A stretch of 64,000 nt of DNA from Paenibacillus sp. UNC451MF (lineage in GTDB: Bacteria; Bacillota; Bacilli; Paenibacillales; NBRC-103111), in assembly GCF_000686845.1 (NCBI RefSeq), contig NZ_JMLS01000002.1:124001-188000 (forward strand). The letters run 5' to 3'. This document shows positions 1-8,401 of this stretch, one piece after another. The position numbers and the translations under genes are program-made. The notes under the pieces were generated by a model. It saw only the letters and a program-made list of their open reading frames with translations, had not been told where the DNA came from and searched no databases. Position 1 is the first letter of the stretch, and each line of letters begins with the position of its first letter.

Positions 1-1054
1 CAAGCTCTTCCTCAATCTCTGTTAACACATTTTGAAACTTCTTAATTTCTTGAAGCAGCTGATCATTCAATAGAACCTGCTTTCGTTCTGAACCTACAAT
101 CGCTTTGCTCTGGCTCTCCAGCACCTCGAACATCATTTCACTCTGCATAATAGCTTCATCAATGAATACAGCCAACGATTCTCGTACCTCTCCTTTTAGA
201 AGCCTTGTAATAAGCTCCTCAAATACTACATGCTTCAGTTTATAGGTCAGTGCCTTTTGAGCAGCAGATTCGAGTAAATGCCCTTCGTCAAAAACAACAG
301 CGCAATGTTCCGGGAGCAAAGGCAGCTGGCCTTCACGCTTCCTTCCCTCATACGTCCACACATGCTCCATGTAGAAATCATGAGAGCAAATGATTAAATC
401 GCCTGCTTTGCGATAATGGTCTCGTGAAAGCGTCTGACCACAGCGGTGACGTCTATCGCACACGAAGCAGTCCTGAAAGGAATCCCAGTTCATCTTGTTC
501 CATTGTTGGTCGTTTAGCTGCGGATAGTTTTTCCGGTCCCCATAGGCATAGAACGATTGTAACGTCTCACTAGAATGAACGAACTCAGGCAGCTCTTCGT
601 ACACCTCACCGTAGGTGTCTATGTCTTCATGTCCTAATCTTGCTTCATCCAGCTTGACCAGGCACACATACTGATCGGGGGACTTGCCCAATCTAGCATC
701 AATCGCCATACCCAAATAACGCGACAGCTTGGCGATATCTCCTTCCGGCTTCACCAGCTGCTCAATCAGCGATTCGTCCGCACAGGCGATAACTGCTGGC
801 TTTCTCATATATCGTGCGTAGCATATGGAATATAGCAAGTACACCAATGTTTTGCCCGTACCTACTCCCGCTTCTGCGAAAATGGTCTGTTTCTCCGCAA
901 ATGCCCTCTCAAGCTGAAAGGCCATATAAATTTGTTCATCACGAACCTCAAAACCGGACTCCGGTAAAATATCATAAAATACATCCGCTATCCAATTCCC
1001 CACCTGTTGAATAAAAGGCTGAGAATGGTCATATTCAAAAGGATACCGCTTCAA
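1..1054 (-). CDS. DinG/XPD-like ATP-dependent DNA helicase (3' end beyond window)
   Basis: Superfamily 2 DNA helicase of the DinG/XPD type; 351 codons are in the window and the gene runs off the left edge. The translation has a Walker A motif (EAGVGTGKT, about residues 61-69), a DEAH-like box (VFDEGH), and cysteines in YVCLVK and DCFVCDRRHRCGQ spaced like the four-cysteine iron-sulfur cluster of XPD/DinG helicases. I place the start at a TTG at 1054 because GGGGG lies 9 bases upstream and no in-frame ATG exists; the frame is open back to a stop near 1131. The family unwinds DNA in repair or R-loop removal; the exact role here is unknown. It follows the terminator of the FAH-family gene. Confidence 0.85.
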   Translation of the reverse strand, partial: MKRYPFEYDHSQPFIQQVGNWIADVFYDILPESGFEVRDEQIYMAFQLERAFAEKQTIFAEAGVGTGKTLVYLLYSICYARYMRKPAVIACADESLIEQLVKPEGDIAKLSRYLGMAIDARLGKSPDQYVCLVKLDEARLGHEDIDTYGEVYEELPEFVHSSETLQSFYAYGDRKNYPQLNDQQWNKMNWDSFQDCFVCDRRHRCGQTLSRDHYRKAGDLIICSHDFYMEHVWTYEGRKREGQLPLLPEHCAVVFDEGHLLESAAQKALTYKLKHVVFEELITRLLKGEVRESLAVFIDEAIMQSEMMFEVLESQSKAIVGSERKQVLLNDQLLQEIKKFQNVLTEIEEEL

Positions 1055-1089
1055 AGTTAATTTGCCCCCATGATGTTCAAGATGATAAA

Positions 1090-1118
1090 AAGGATACTGG
1101 AATCCCTCCCGTATCCTT
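1090..1118 (-). terminator. intrinsic terminator after the FAH-family gene
   Basis: On the minus strand an 8-bp stem AAGGATAC/GTATCCTT encloses a 13-base loop and is followed by TTTTTATC. It lies just past the stop codon of the FAH-family gene and before the helicase start. Confidence 0.65.
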
Positions 1119-1126
1119 AATCTTTA

Positions 1127-1756
1127 TTAAACCAATTGAATCGTAAATTCTCCGAACAGCTCTTCGCCCCATAGAAGCTCCATACGCTCACCGGATGACA
1201 CGGCTGCAACCCCTGCCGGTGTACCGGTATAAATAATATCCCCAATGCCTAGCCCATAATGCTTGGCTATGTAATCAACAATGACTTGAAGGTTAAATAT
1301 CATATCATTGATATTTCCACGCTGTGCCTCCACCCCATTGCGACGTAAAGAAAACTCCGTTTTCTTGATTTCGTCAAATCCCGGAAAGCTATGAAATTGG
1401 GTGACTGCAGCCGAGTTCAGAAATCCTTTGGCAGGCAACCAAGGCTGACCCTTCTTCTTAATAACCGATTGCACATCGCGAAGAGTAAAATCAATACCTA
1501 GCGCCATTTTGTCGACCAATTGATCCACCGTTACTCCTGGCTTGTAGTCAGCGCCTATGTGTAGAACCAGCTCCGTTTCAAAGTGAACTTCTCCACGGTC
1601 ACCTGGAAGTGCAATAGGCTGTCCTTGTATGGATGCTAGCGCATGAGTTGGTTTGGTAAAAATCATCGGTTCATCGGGCACTTCATTCCCCAATTCTGCA
1701 GCATGCAGACCGTAGTTGCGGCCGACGCAGTATATATTGCGAATGGATTCCATCAT
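1127..1756 (-). CDS. fumarylacetoacetate hydrolase (FAH) family protein
   Basis: About 209 residues with the FAH/YisK fold signature: the opening motif YCVGRNYGLHAAELGN, the metal-ligand pattern HFETEL with a later GIDFTLRDVQ, and a C-terminal YTGTPAGV. Family members hydrolyse, isomerise or decarboxylate 2-keto acid-type substrates with Mg2+ or Mn2+ in the cytoplasm. The length matches the short acylpyruvase-type subgroup. The frame is open to a codon at 1822, but AAAGGA directly abuts an ATG at 1762, so the ATG at 1756 (6-base spacing) is preferred. Flanked by terminators on both sides and probably monocistronic. The substrate cannot be deduced from context. Confidence 0.85.
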   Translation of the reverse strand: MMESIRNIYCVGRNYGLHAAELGNEVPDEPMIFTKPTHALASIQGQPIALPGDRGEVHFETELVLHIGADYKPGVTVDQLVDKMALGIDFTLRDVQSVIKKKGQPWLPAKGFLNSAAVTQFHSFPGFDEIKKTEFSLRRNGVEAQRGNINDMIFNLQVIVDYIAKHYGLGIGDIIYTGTPAGVAAVSSGERMELLWGEELFGEFTIQLV

Positions 1757-1865
1757 AGTCATTCCTTTGCTCTCAATATAGTCACATTTCTTTAGCATAA
1801 TCGAATAGCGCCAAAATCTCAATGGCAGCCTTATTTAGGAGGCACTCATTCATCCTCATTGAAAA

Positions 1866-1901
1866 AAGTGAAGGCATCTATTTATAAGATATCCTTCACT
1901 T
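1866..1901 (-). terminator. intrinsic terminator after capA-like gene
   Basis: AAGTGAAGG pairs with CCTTCACTT with further pairing near the loop, followed on the minus strand by TTTTTTC. It sits immediately downstream of the CapA-family gene. Confidence 0.75.
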
Positions 1902-1911
1902 GAGGCATACG

Positions 1912-3516
1912 TTACTCCTGCTTATTGCCCGAGTCCGGAGTAGGCGACGGTTTGGGCGAGGTCTTCGGCTTCGCAGTCGGTTTCGGGGTCGGCGTAGGGG
2001 TCGGCTTGGTTTTGGGGGTTGATGTGGGGCTCGGCTTTGGCGTATTCCGTGGTTCATTTGACTTAGAGGACGAATTATCGGAATGGCTTCCGGAGGACTT
2101 CGACGTTCCAGTCTCTGAAGTTATACCGGATTTCTGCGATGGAGCTCCCGTTTCCTTCTTCGTATCCGCTGCCGGCTTTTTCACAACTGGTGTCGGCGTA
2201 GGGGTCGGTGTTGGCTTCGGAGCAACAGGACCTTCGGTAATTTTACCTTCCTTGTCTACCTTAGCGTTGATGGAAATAGTACTTAATTTATCAAACAGCT
2301 TGGCTCCGTCTTCCTCCGTCATTCTTACAGGCTGCGCCCATTTCGTTAGAATCGGCACCATCTGAAGCTCACATGTCCGTTCTTTCGTGCAGACCGCATC
2401 CAGAACCATGCTTTCCCATGTGGCCGGCTCCTCATTCGTGGTAAATATAAAATTGCCCATACTGTAGGCGATCCATTTGCCTTTATACAGTTCGAAGCCC
2501 TGCACAACATGAGGATGGCTTGCTACGACAAGATCAGCCCCCTGATCGATATATTTGTGAGCAAGATCGGTTTGTTCCTTGACCGGACGATCTTTGCGCT
2601 CCACGCCCCAATGAGCGATAACTACGACCAAATCAGCCTCTTGACGAGCTTTGGAGATTGCTTCTAGCGGAAGCTTCGAGTTATAGGTTTCGGCAACACC
2701 AGGCTTATTCTTGCCCGCATACCAATCCGAGTTCTCAGCTACTCGGCTGAAGCCAAGAAAGGCAATTTTGATCCCGTTGCGCTCCATAATCACTGACTGA
2801 TAAGCTTCATCGATATTGCGCCCGGTTCCGACTCGCTTCATGCCTGCTTTATCCAACTCGTCCAGCGTATCAAGTAGCCCTTCTTGACCATAATCCATAA
2901 TATGATTATTGGCTGTGTTCACCAGATCGATACCTGCCGCTTGCAGTGCCGGAAGAGCTTGCGGGGAAGATCTATACACATAATCCTTGGTTTGAGCGCT
3001 TCCTCGCTCAGTGAGCGGGGTTTCCAAATTGGCGACCGTGATGTCCGCCTTGGACAAGTAATCCTTCACATAGCGGTAAGGGTAATCCCAGCCGTTCTTC
3101 TTCAGAATGTCCTCTACTTTACTGGCAAACATGACATCCCCGACGAAAGTAAGCTTTACGCTCTCTTTGTTGTTGTCCGTGGCTTCTGCTGCTGGAGGCT
3201 CTTTTGACGTATTGTTAACCACAGAATTCGTGTTGTCTGTTCCTGCGTTACTGGCATTTCCAACGGATGTTCCATTCTGAGTGGCAAAGGAAACCCCCGA
3301 CCCCTTTGGCGATACTTCAACTGGAGGTCCTGCAAGCTCAGGGGTATCTTTGCTGGATAACCAGTTCATTAAATAACTGAATGAGGCCAGCGTCAACACG
3401 CCGAGAATACCGAGTGTGATCCATGTTTTACGGTTGTTCTTCTTCTCTTCCAGCTGTTTTTGAGAGCGGGTTTCATTTAATTCATTTGATTCATTCACTT
3501 CACTTGCGTTATTCAC
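1912..3516 (-). CDS. CapA/PgsA-family metallophosphoesterase-like membrane protein with Pro/Thr-rich tail
   Basis: CapA family, linked in other Firmicutes to poly-gamma-glutamate capsule synthesis or retention. A charged N-terminus is followed by one membrane segment (about 31-50), a linker, and the CapA domain (about 120-405) with TFVGDVMFA, TVANLETPLT, NTANNHIMDYG, VIAHWG, ASHPHVVQG and YSMGNFIF. The last 100 residues are Thr-Pro repeats mixed with Ser/Lys, as in wall-spanning linkers. The only in-frame GTG/ATG-type start (GTG, 3516) has a poorly spaced ribosome site; an AAGGGG about 45 bases further upstream faces only ATC/ATA codons, so the true start is uncertain. No pgsB or pgsC neighbours occur, so the polymer is unknown. 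Confidence 0.85.
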   Translation of the reverse strand: MNNASEVNESNELNETRSQKQLEEKKNNRKTWITLGILGVLTLASFSYLMNWLSSKDTPELAGPPVEVSPKGSGVSFATQNGTSVGNASNAGTDNTNSVVNNTSKEPPAAEATDNNKESVKLTFVGDVMFASKVEDILKKNGWDYPYRYVKDYLSKADITVANLETPLTERGSAQTKDYVYRSSPQALPALQAAGIDLVNTANNHIMDYGQEGLLDTLDELDKAGMKRVGTGRNIDEAYQSVIMERNGIKIAFLGFSRVAENSDWYAGKNKPGVAETYNSKLPLEAISKARQEADLVVVIAHWGVERKDRPVKEQTDLAHKYIDQGADLVVASHPHVVQGFELYKGKWIAYSMGNFIFTTNEEPATWESMVLDAVCTKERTCELQMVPILTKWAQPVRMTEEDGAKLFDKLSTISINAKVDKEGKITEGPVAPKPTPTPTPTPVVKKPAADTKKETGAPSQKSGITSETGTSKSSGSHSDNSSSKSNEPRNTPKPSPTSTPKTKPTPTPTPKPTAKPKTSPKPSPTPDSGNKQE

Positions 3517-3838
3517 TTCCTGCTGGATTTCGGATCGTGATTCTTCTATGATGATCTACCCCTTTTTAAAGATGCTGCATCAAAGACAATAGTCCTTTAG
3601 TATCTACAGAAATCAGGAAAACGAAGACCTTCTGCCATTATACCAAAACTTCCCGATCGGGTCATGGAACCAATAACCTATATAGCCTCTCCCCGGAATG
3701 AAGCCTGCCCAAGTTAACATAAGTACAAAATGTGAATATTTCCCATGCTTGTGATACAATAAATGATAGGCTCTGCTATTTAACTAAATCTCTACTCAAG
3801 ACGCAATTTATTGACAGCAGGAAAAGAGGAGAACCGTT
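3517..3838. other. intergenic region between divergent capA-like and MFS genes
   Basis: About 320 bases. It must hold divergent promoters for the flanking genes. TACAAT near 3756 could be a -10 box toward the MFS gene, but no convincing -35 partner is visible. No RNA gene or repeat was recognised. Confidence 0.4.
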
Positions 3839-5053
3839 TTGGCAAGATGGCAAATTAATTTAATTGTACTATGGATCGGACAATTTTTGGTGATGAGCGG
3901 TATGACGATGATTACCCCTTTTTTACCGTTGTACATCCAAGAAATGGGCTTATCGGATCCACATCAGATCGCAATGTGGTCCGGCTTCATATTCGCGGGT
4001 AACTTCGTTACATCTTTCTTATTCCAGCCTTTATGGGGAGGACTCTCGGACCGCTACGGGCGTAAAGTGATGCTGCTGCGTTCCGGCTTCGGGATGGCTA
4101 TCGTCATGACCCTTATGGGCTTTGCAACAAGCCCTTGGCAGCTTCTCGGGCTCCGTATCATGAACGGTGTGATTTCAGGCTTTATGCCTGCCGCCGTCGC
4201 TCTTATGTCCACGAATACACCCAAAGAAAAAATCGGTTTTGCCATGGGCACTCTGCAATCGGGCGGGGTAGCCGGCTCCATTCTAGGACCGTTTATCGGT
4301 GGACTGTTAGCCGAATGGGTCGGTTTTCGACCTATTTTCTATATCACAGGACCGCTGTTGTTCTGCGCTTCACTGCTAGCCATGTTCCTCGTGAAGGAGA
4401 ACTTTGACGCAGCCGCAGCTAAGAAAAAAGCGAACATTTCCACCATCGAGGGCTTCAAGGAATTGAATAAAACGAAAGAACTGCCTGCCCTTTATGCCGT
4501 TACCTTCGTCATACAATTTTCAATGCTAAGCTCTATGACCTTGATTCCTCTATTTGTTCAGGATCTGCACGGCAAAGGAGAAATGCTAGCCTTTTACGCG
4601 GGACTGGTCGGTTCGATCACCGGGTTTTCCAACATGGTTGCCTCGCCGCTGCTGGGCCGTCTTAGCGACAAAATTGGGTCCGTCAAAATATTGGCAGTTT
4701 GCCTGGTTGGTGCGGCAATCTCCTTTATCCCCCAGGCCTTTGTCACGAACATATGGCAGCTGTTTGCTGCAAGGTTCATGCTAGGCGTATTTATGGGCGG
4801 TATGCTGCCCTCGGTCCAAACATTAATAAGCAACTTTTCACCTAAAGGAATGGAAAGTCGCGCTTACAGCTTTAATACCAGCGCCTTGAGTCTCGGCAAC
4901 ATGCTTGGTCCGGTTATCGGCGGCGTATTGTCCGGATGGATTCACATTCAAGGTCTGTTTATTATGGCGGCAGTTCTGCTGTTCGCCAACGCTTTATGGG
5001 TACGCAAAGCACTGTTTAACCGCCAGGCCCGCTCTGGAGAGCCATCTCCATAG
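3839..5053 (+). CDS. MFS drug-type exporter (12 TM)
   Basis: 404-residue major facilitator protein. The loop 2-3 motif GGLSDRYGRKVML and the motif-C-like SGGVAGSILGPFIGG in TM5 are those of proton-driven drug antiporters such as NorA/Blt-type pumps, and a second half-repeat carries LLGRLSDKIG. The start is TTG at 3839, supported by AGAGGAG about 7 bases upstream. A hydrophilic loop around 195-210 separates the halves. Substrate unknown. A small membrane-protein gene follows 33 bases later and is probably co-transcribed. Confidence 0.88.
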   Translation: MARWQINLIVLWIGQFLVMSGMTMITPFLPLYIQEMGLSDPHQIAMWSGFIFAGNFVTSFLFQPLWGGLSDRYGRKVMLLRSGFGMAIVMTLMGFATSPWQLLGLRIMNGVISGFMPAAVALMSTNTPKEKIGFAMGTLQSGGVAGSILGPFIGGLLAEWVGFRPIFYITGPLLFCASLLAMFLVKENFDAAAAKKKANISTIEGFKELNKTKELPALYAVTFVIQFSMLSSMTLIPLFVQDLHGKGEMLAFYAGLVGSITGFSNMVASPLLGRLSDKIGSVKILAVCLVGAAISFIPQAFVTNIWQLFAARFMLGVFMGGMLPSVQTLISNFSPKGMESRAYSFNTSALSLGNMLGPVIGGVLSGWIHIQGLFIMAAVLLFANALWVRKALFNRQARSGEPSP

Positions 5054-5086
5054 ACGGTATGATCCATTATGTTTCGGAGGTGCTGA

Positions 5087-5269
5087 ATGAAAGTGAGTGT
5101 CAAAAAGGTTCTGTTCGTCATCGTATGTGCAGAACTGATGATCTGGTATTGGGCCCAAATGGACATCCGGGATCAGAACCGGCAAGTCGTCTACCATCAA
5201 AACATCCACGAAACGGAAGCGCCTCAGAAACCGCATGGTAACGGAGCTGCACTTAAAAAAGCGTCATAG
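5087..5269 (+). CDS. small single-pass membrane protein
   Basis: 60 residues; an excellent ribosome site (GGAGGTG, 5 bases before ATG) argues that it is translated. A hydrophobic segment (about 7-23, VLFVIVCAELMIWYWAQM) is followed by a polar tail of about 37 residues. It lies between an MFS exporter and a shared terminator, so it may be co-expressed with the exporter. I do not recognise a family. Confidence 0.65.
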   Translation: MKVSVKKVLFVIVCAELMIWYWAQMDIRDQNRQVVYHQNIHETEAPQKPHGNGAALKKAS

Positions 5270-5294
5270 ATTGAACACGACTATTTATAGAAAA

Positions 5295-5355
5295 GCCGCT
5301 AACGCTGAACCCCAAGAAGGAGCCAGCATTAGCGGCTATTTTTTTCTGACTTAGC
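5295..5355. terminator. bidirectional terminator between convergent genes
   Basis: GCCGCTAACGCTG (5295-5307) pairs with CAGCATTAGCGGC (5334-5346), 12 of 13 positions, followed by TATTTTTTT on the plus strand. It separates the plus-strand small protein from the minus-strand O-methyltransferase. Confidence 0.85.
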
Positions 5356-5986
5356 GAACTCTTGCGATGGCCAACCCGTCATAGGCTGGCAAAATAACGC
5401 CTTCTAGTCGCGGATCGCTGGCGATGCTCTTATTAAACTGACGCATCTTAACAATCCGGTTGCCCTTCTCCTCAGGATTCATGCTGCTTCCGTGCATCAG
5501 AGTATTGTCCCCGACAATAATTGCGCCCGGATTAGCCAGCTTGATCGCCCACTCCAAATAATTCGGATAATTGCCCTTGTCCGCATCGATGAAAAACAGA
5601 TCAAACTTGCGTCCTTCCGACTCGAGCTGTGACAAACTGTCCAAAGCTTCACCTACCCGGTACTCCACCTTGTCTCCAAGTCCTGCTTCCTTCAGATTAC
5701 GATACGCCATGTCAGCGTACTCCTGCTTCAGCTCCAAGGAATACAATCTCCCCTGCTCTCCTAAACCCCGCGCGAGACATATGCCGCTGTAGCCTCCGAG
5801 CGCTCCGATTTCCATTACACTGCGCGCACCTGTCATTTTAACAAGCAGCGTCAATAGCTTGCCGTAGCCTTTGGCAACCGATATATCCCTCATGCCACTA
5901 TCGGCAATACTTTGTGTTACCTTCTCCAGCTGCTCATCCTGTTCCAATAAAGATTCTACATACTGCTCCGCCGTCGACTGTTCCAT
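5351..5986 (-). CDS. class I SAM-dependent O-methyltransferase (COMT/YrrM-like)
   Basis: About 211 residues. The SAM-binding motif MEIGALGGYSGICLA, an acidic ribose contact in YSLELKQEYA, and the metal-site motif FFIDADKGNYPNYLEWA with VGDNTLMHG define the caffeoyl-CoA-type O-methyltransferase family, which methylates hydroxyl groups using a divalent cation. Start placed at the ATG at 5986, 10 bases after GGAGG; the frame stays open to 6022 without a better site. B. subtilis YrrM is the closest group I can name and acts in tRNA hydroxyuridine methylation; whether this is its orthologue is not established. Confidence 0.85.
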   Translation of the reverse strand: MEQSTAEQYVESLLEQDEQLEKVTQSIADSGMRDISVAKGYGKLLTLLVKMTGARSVMEIGALGGYSGICLARGLGEQGRLYSLELKQEYADMAYRNLKEAGLGDKVEYRVGEALDSLSQLESEGRKFDLFFIDADKGNYPNYLEWAIKLANPGAIIVGDNTLMHGSSMNPEEKGNRIVKMRQFNKSIASDPRLEGVILPAYDGLAIARVR

Positions 5987-6150
5987 ACTGCCATTTCCTC
6001 CCGAATCATTGTATAAACGCAACGTTTATCCTATACTAGACTATTGTATGGCTTTTCCAAAAAGACTTCAACTGAAGATGAAGCGTCAATACAGACAAAC
6101 ACACTGCGTCTTCACTAGACGTTAGCTTAGATACGGAGTGAATAAATGAT

Positions 6151-7326
6151 ATGTCAGAGATTCATTTGATCGCCACGGCTCCTATGGGGCTGGAGGCCGT
6201 TGTTGCCCGGGAAGTCCGGGACCTTGGCTACGACCAGGTTACAGTAGAGAACGGGCGCGTCACCTTCGTCGGAGACGAGCTTGCTATTGCCCGCTGCAAT
6301 CTGTGGCTGCGTACCGCAGACCGAGTTCTCGTCAAGATGGGGCAGTTCAAGGCCCTCACCTTTGACGAGCTGTTCGAGGGTACCAAGGCATTACCATGGC
6401 CGGATTGGATTCCGGAGAATGCAGAGTTCCCTGTGGAGGGACGCTCCCACAAATCCCAGCTGTCCAGCGTTCCCGCCTGTCAAGGCATTGTGAAAAAAGC
6501 AATTGTAGAGAGCATGAAGCAGAGCTACCAAACCGAGTGGTTCCGAGAGACTGGAGCGCGGTACGTCATCGAGGTAGCGCTGTTGAACGATATAGCTACG
6601 CTGACCCTCGACACGACCGGTGTCGGTCTGCATAAGCGCGGTTACCGTAAGCTTGTGACGGAAGCCCCGCTCAAGGAAACAATGGCTGCAGCTATGATTC
6701 TGCTGAGCCGCTGGCGGGCGGAACGTCCGCTGTACGACCCGTTCTGCGGGTCGGGTACGATTCCGATCGAGGCTGCGATGATCGGGTGGAATTTGGCGCC
6801 GGGACTGCGGCGATCCTTCGCCGCAGAGGCGTGGCCTATCGTGCCTGAAGCCTTATGGGCCGAGGCACGGGAGGAAGCCTACGATCTCGTGCGGGACGAT
6901 GTTCCGCTGGAGATTGTAGGCTCAGACATCGATAGCGAAGCGATCGATGTTGCGCTTGCCGCCGCCAAGGCGGCAGGGCTGGCGAAGGAGCTGAGCCTGC
7001 AGGTGCTGCCGGTGGCAAAAGCACGGCCGCGCGGCGATTACGGCTGCATTATTACAAACCCGCCATATGGCGAAAGGCTCGGAGATACCAGTGATGTCGA
7101 GAAGGTGCTGCGGCAGTTAGGCGGGATCACTTCCCAACTACCTACCTGGTCGACCTTTATCCTTAATCCTAACAAGCAATTGGAGCGTTATATGGGTCGT
7201 CCTGCGGACAAAAAACGCAAGCTGTTTAACGGTAGGATCGAATGCAACCTTTATCAATACTTGGCTCAAGGCGGTCTTTACGGCTGGCGCAAGGATCAAG
7301 GTAAAGAACCGGATCCATCTAAATAA
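6151..7326 (+). CDS. THUMP-domain class I rRNA methyltransferase (RlmL/YpsC-like)
   Basis: 391 residues. The N-terminal ferredoxin-like/THUMP part (1-165) starts with the family pattern IATAPMGLEAVVAREV. The C-terminal Rossmann methyltransferase has YDPFCGSGTIPIEAAMIG (SAM binding), VGSDIDSEAID, and the N-methylation motif ITNPPYGERL, which places amino groups of bases in the active site. Family members such as E. coli RlmL make m2G in 23S rRNA; the B. subtilis homologue is YpsC. Ribosome site GGAGTG lies 10 bases upstream of the ATG. A terminator follows at 7377. Confidence 0.9.
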   Translation: MSEIHLIATAPMGLEAVVAREVRDLGYDQVTVENGRVTFVGDELAIARCNLWLRTADRVLVKMGQFKALTFDELFEGTKALPWPDWIPENAEFPVEGRSHKSQLSSVPACQGIVKKAIVESMKQSYQTEWFRETGARYVIEVALLNDIATLTLDTTGVGLHKRGYRKLVTEAPLKETMAAAMILLSRWRAERPLYDPFCGSGTIPIEAAMIGWNLAPGLRRSFAAEAWPIVPEALWAEAREEAYDLVRDDVPLEIVGSDIDSEAIDVALAAAKAAGLAKELSLQVLPVAKARPRGDYGCIITNPPYGERLGDTSDVEKVLRQLGGITSQLPTWSTFILNPNKQLERYMGRPADKKRKLFNGRIECNLYQYLAQGGLYGWRKDQGKEPDPSK

Positions 7327-7376
7327 GCAACGCATTGTAAGAGCGTATCTCTTCTTCCTAACGAAAAGACCGAAAA

Positions 7377-7417
7377 GACCATTCTACCGTTCATTGAACG
7401 TGAGAATGGTCTTTTTT
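7377..7417 (+). terminator. intrinsic terminator after rRNA methyltransferase
   Basis: GACCATTCT pairs with AGAATGGTC with an inner GTTC/GAAC stem, followed by TTTTTT. Confidence 0.85.
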
Positions 7418-7433
7418 ACTTAGAGGCAAAACA

Positions 7434-7604
7434 CTATTTGCTCTGGATGGGTAAATCCGGGTCCATAATGCCTTGTCCAATAAGCGCTGTTATGGCATCA
7501 ACCGCCCAGCTGTCTGTTTCGCCGATTAATTTGACCCCCAGCGCAGGTGGAGCCTGTTTTAAATTTTGAATCATAACAGCTGCAGCTTCTCTCGTGAGCT
7601 GCAT
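7434..7604 (-). pseudogene. 3' remnant of an S-layer-homology (SLH) domain protein
   Basis: The minus-strand translation of this stretch, up to a stop at 7434, reads like an SLH repeat: MQLTREAAAVMIQ, a spacer with GVKLIGETDSW, then AVDAITALIGQGIM. SLH domains anchor proteins to wall polysaccharide. Homology ends abruptly near 7604, where the opposite strand begins to encode a response-regulator fragment. The minus frame continues open to 7916 but there it is only the mirror of the response regulator. I read this as the C-terminal stub of a deleted surface-protein gene. Confidence 0.6.
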
Positions 7605-8132
7605 CCTCAAGTAGTGCTGATGGATTTGAACATGCCTCACACGGATGGGATCGAAGCCACCTCCATCTTGAAACAAAAGTGGCATGACATTCGAGTCTTG
7701 GTCCTTACCACGTTCCAGGAAACATCCAAAGCCGTTGAAGTACTCAGATGCGGGGCTGAAGGCTACTTGTTGAAGTCCCTGGAGCCGCGTGAACTTGCAG
7801 AAACAATTCGCCTTGTGTATCGAGGAGGCACTTTGATTGATTCGAGCATCTCGAGTCAGTTGTTCGAGGAGCATACCATGGTTACGAATAAAGCTGCGTT
7901 CAAAGCGGAGCAGCAAGCGGATGTCCCCAATTACGGTTTGACTTCGAGGGAAATCGAAATATTACAGTGGCTGTCCAAAGGACTTCGTTACAAATTGATC
8001 GCTGCGAAGCTGTTTTTATCCGATGGTACAGTTCGAAATTATGCTTCGAATGCGTATCTGAAGCTTGGAGTCCGAACTAGAGAGGAAGCCGTTCAGAAGG
8101 CTTCCGAGGCTGGGCTGCTTAGTCCTAAGTAA
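7602..8132 (+). pseudogene. 5'-truncated NarL/LuxR-type response regulator
   Basis: Translation from 7602 starts inside a receiver domain at HPQVVLMDLNMPHTDGIEA; the Asp in LMDLNMP is the phosphorylation site. It continues through VLVLTTF and the GYLLK motif to a C-terminal LuxR helix-turn-helix (LTSREIEILQWLSKG, then a degenerate second helix). The first 45 or so receiver residues, including the acidic pocket, are missing. An ATG at 7566 could add 12 residues that do not resemble a receiver. The partner kinase is absent. Most likely a decayed gene; translation of the DNA-binding part cannot be excluded. Confidence 0.65.
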
Positions 8133-8165
8133 AGGACAGCCTATTGTTGTCCTTTACTTAGGACT
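8121..8165 (+). terminator. long hairpin overlapping the end of the response-regulator remnant
   Basis: A perfect 18-bp inverted repeat (8121-8138 with 8148-8165, loop 9 bases) spans the stop codon. Only TTTT-type bases follow, so it may be a weak terminator. Confidence 0.55.
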
Positions 8166-8166
8166 T

Positions 8167-8361
8167 TTGAGAAAGCTTAGAAATTTAGAAAGTCGCTAAG
8201 GTTGGAGGTGGGGTGTCCCCTGGAGGAGCGTTAGCGGCCGCCTTTGTTATCGGGAAAATACCCTGAAAATATAAATATCATTTCCCGATAACAACAGCGG
8301 ATGGAAGGGGACACCCCACCGGAGTACCGCTTACTCTTCTAACTTAAATTTGCTTTCTCAA
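8167..8361. repeat. long imperfect palindromic element (copy 1)
   Basis: About 195 bases with two-fold symmetry centred near 8264. Paired blocks: TTGAGAAAGC (8167) with GCTTTCTCAA; TTAGAA (8185) with TTCTAA (8337); a perfect 15-bp block GGTGGGGTGTCCCCT (8207-8221) with 8306-8320; and a perfect 13-bp block TGTTATCGGGAAA (8245-8257) with 8281-8293. It would fold into one long hairpin. No ORF is apparent. A related element lies at about 28036-28176. Confidence 0.7.
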
Positions 8362-8368
8362 CAGCAAG

Positions 8369-8401
8369 AAAGGACAGCACATCGGCTGTCCTTTCTTTTT
8401 T
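8369..8401. terminator. bidirectional terminator beside purA-like gene
   Basis: AAAGGACAGC (8369-8378) pairs with GCTGTCCTTT (8385-8394), with T-rich flanks on both strands; it ends at the stop codon of the purA-like gene. Confidence 0.75.

Noticed and set aside
1925-2365. Plus-strand 146-codon frame rich in Gly-Val
   Set aside because: It is the mirror of the Thr-Pro repeat tail of the CapA-family gene and has no ribosome site.
7605-7916. Minus-strand extension of the SLH remnant frame
   Set aside because: It reads the reverse of the response-regulator codons; homology to SLH ends at 7604.
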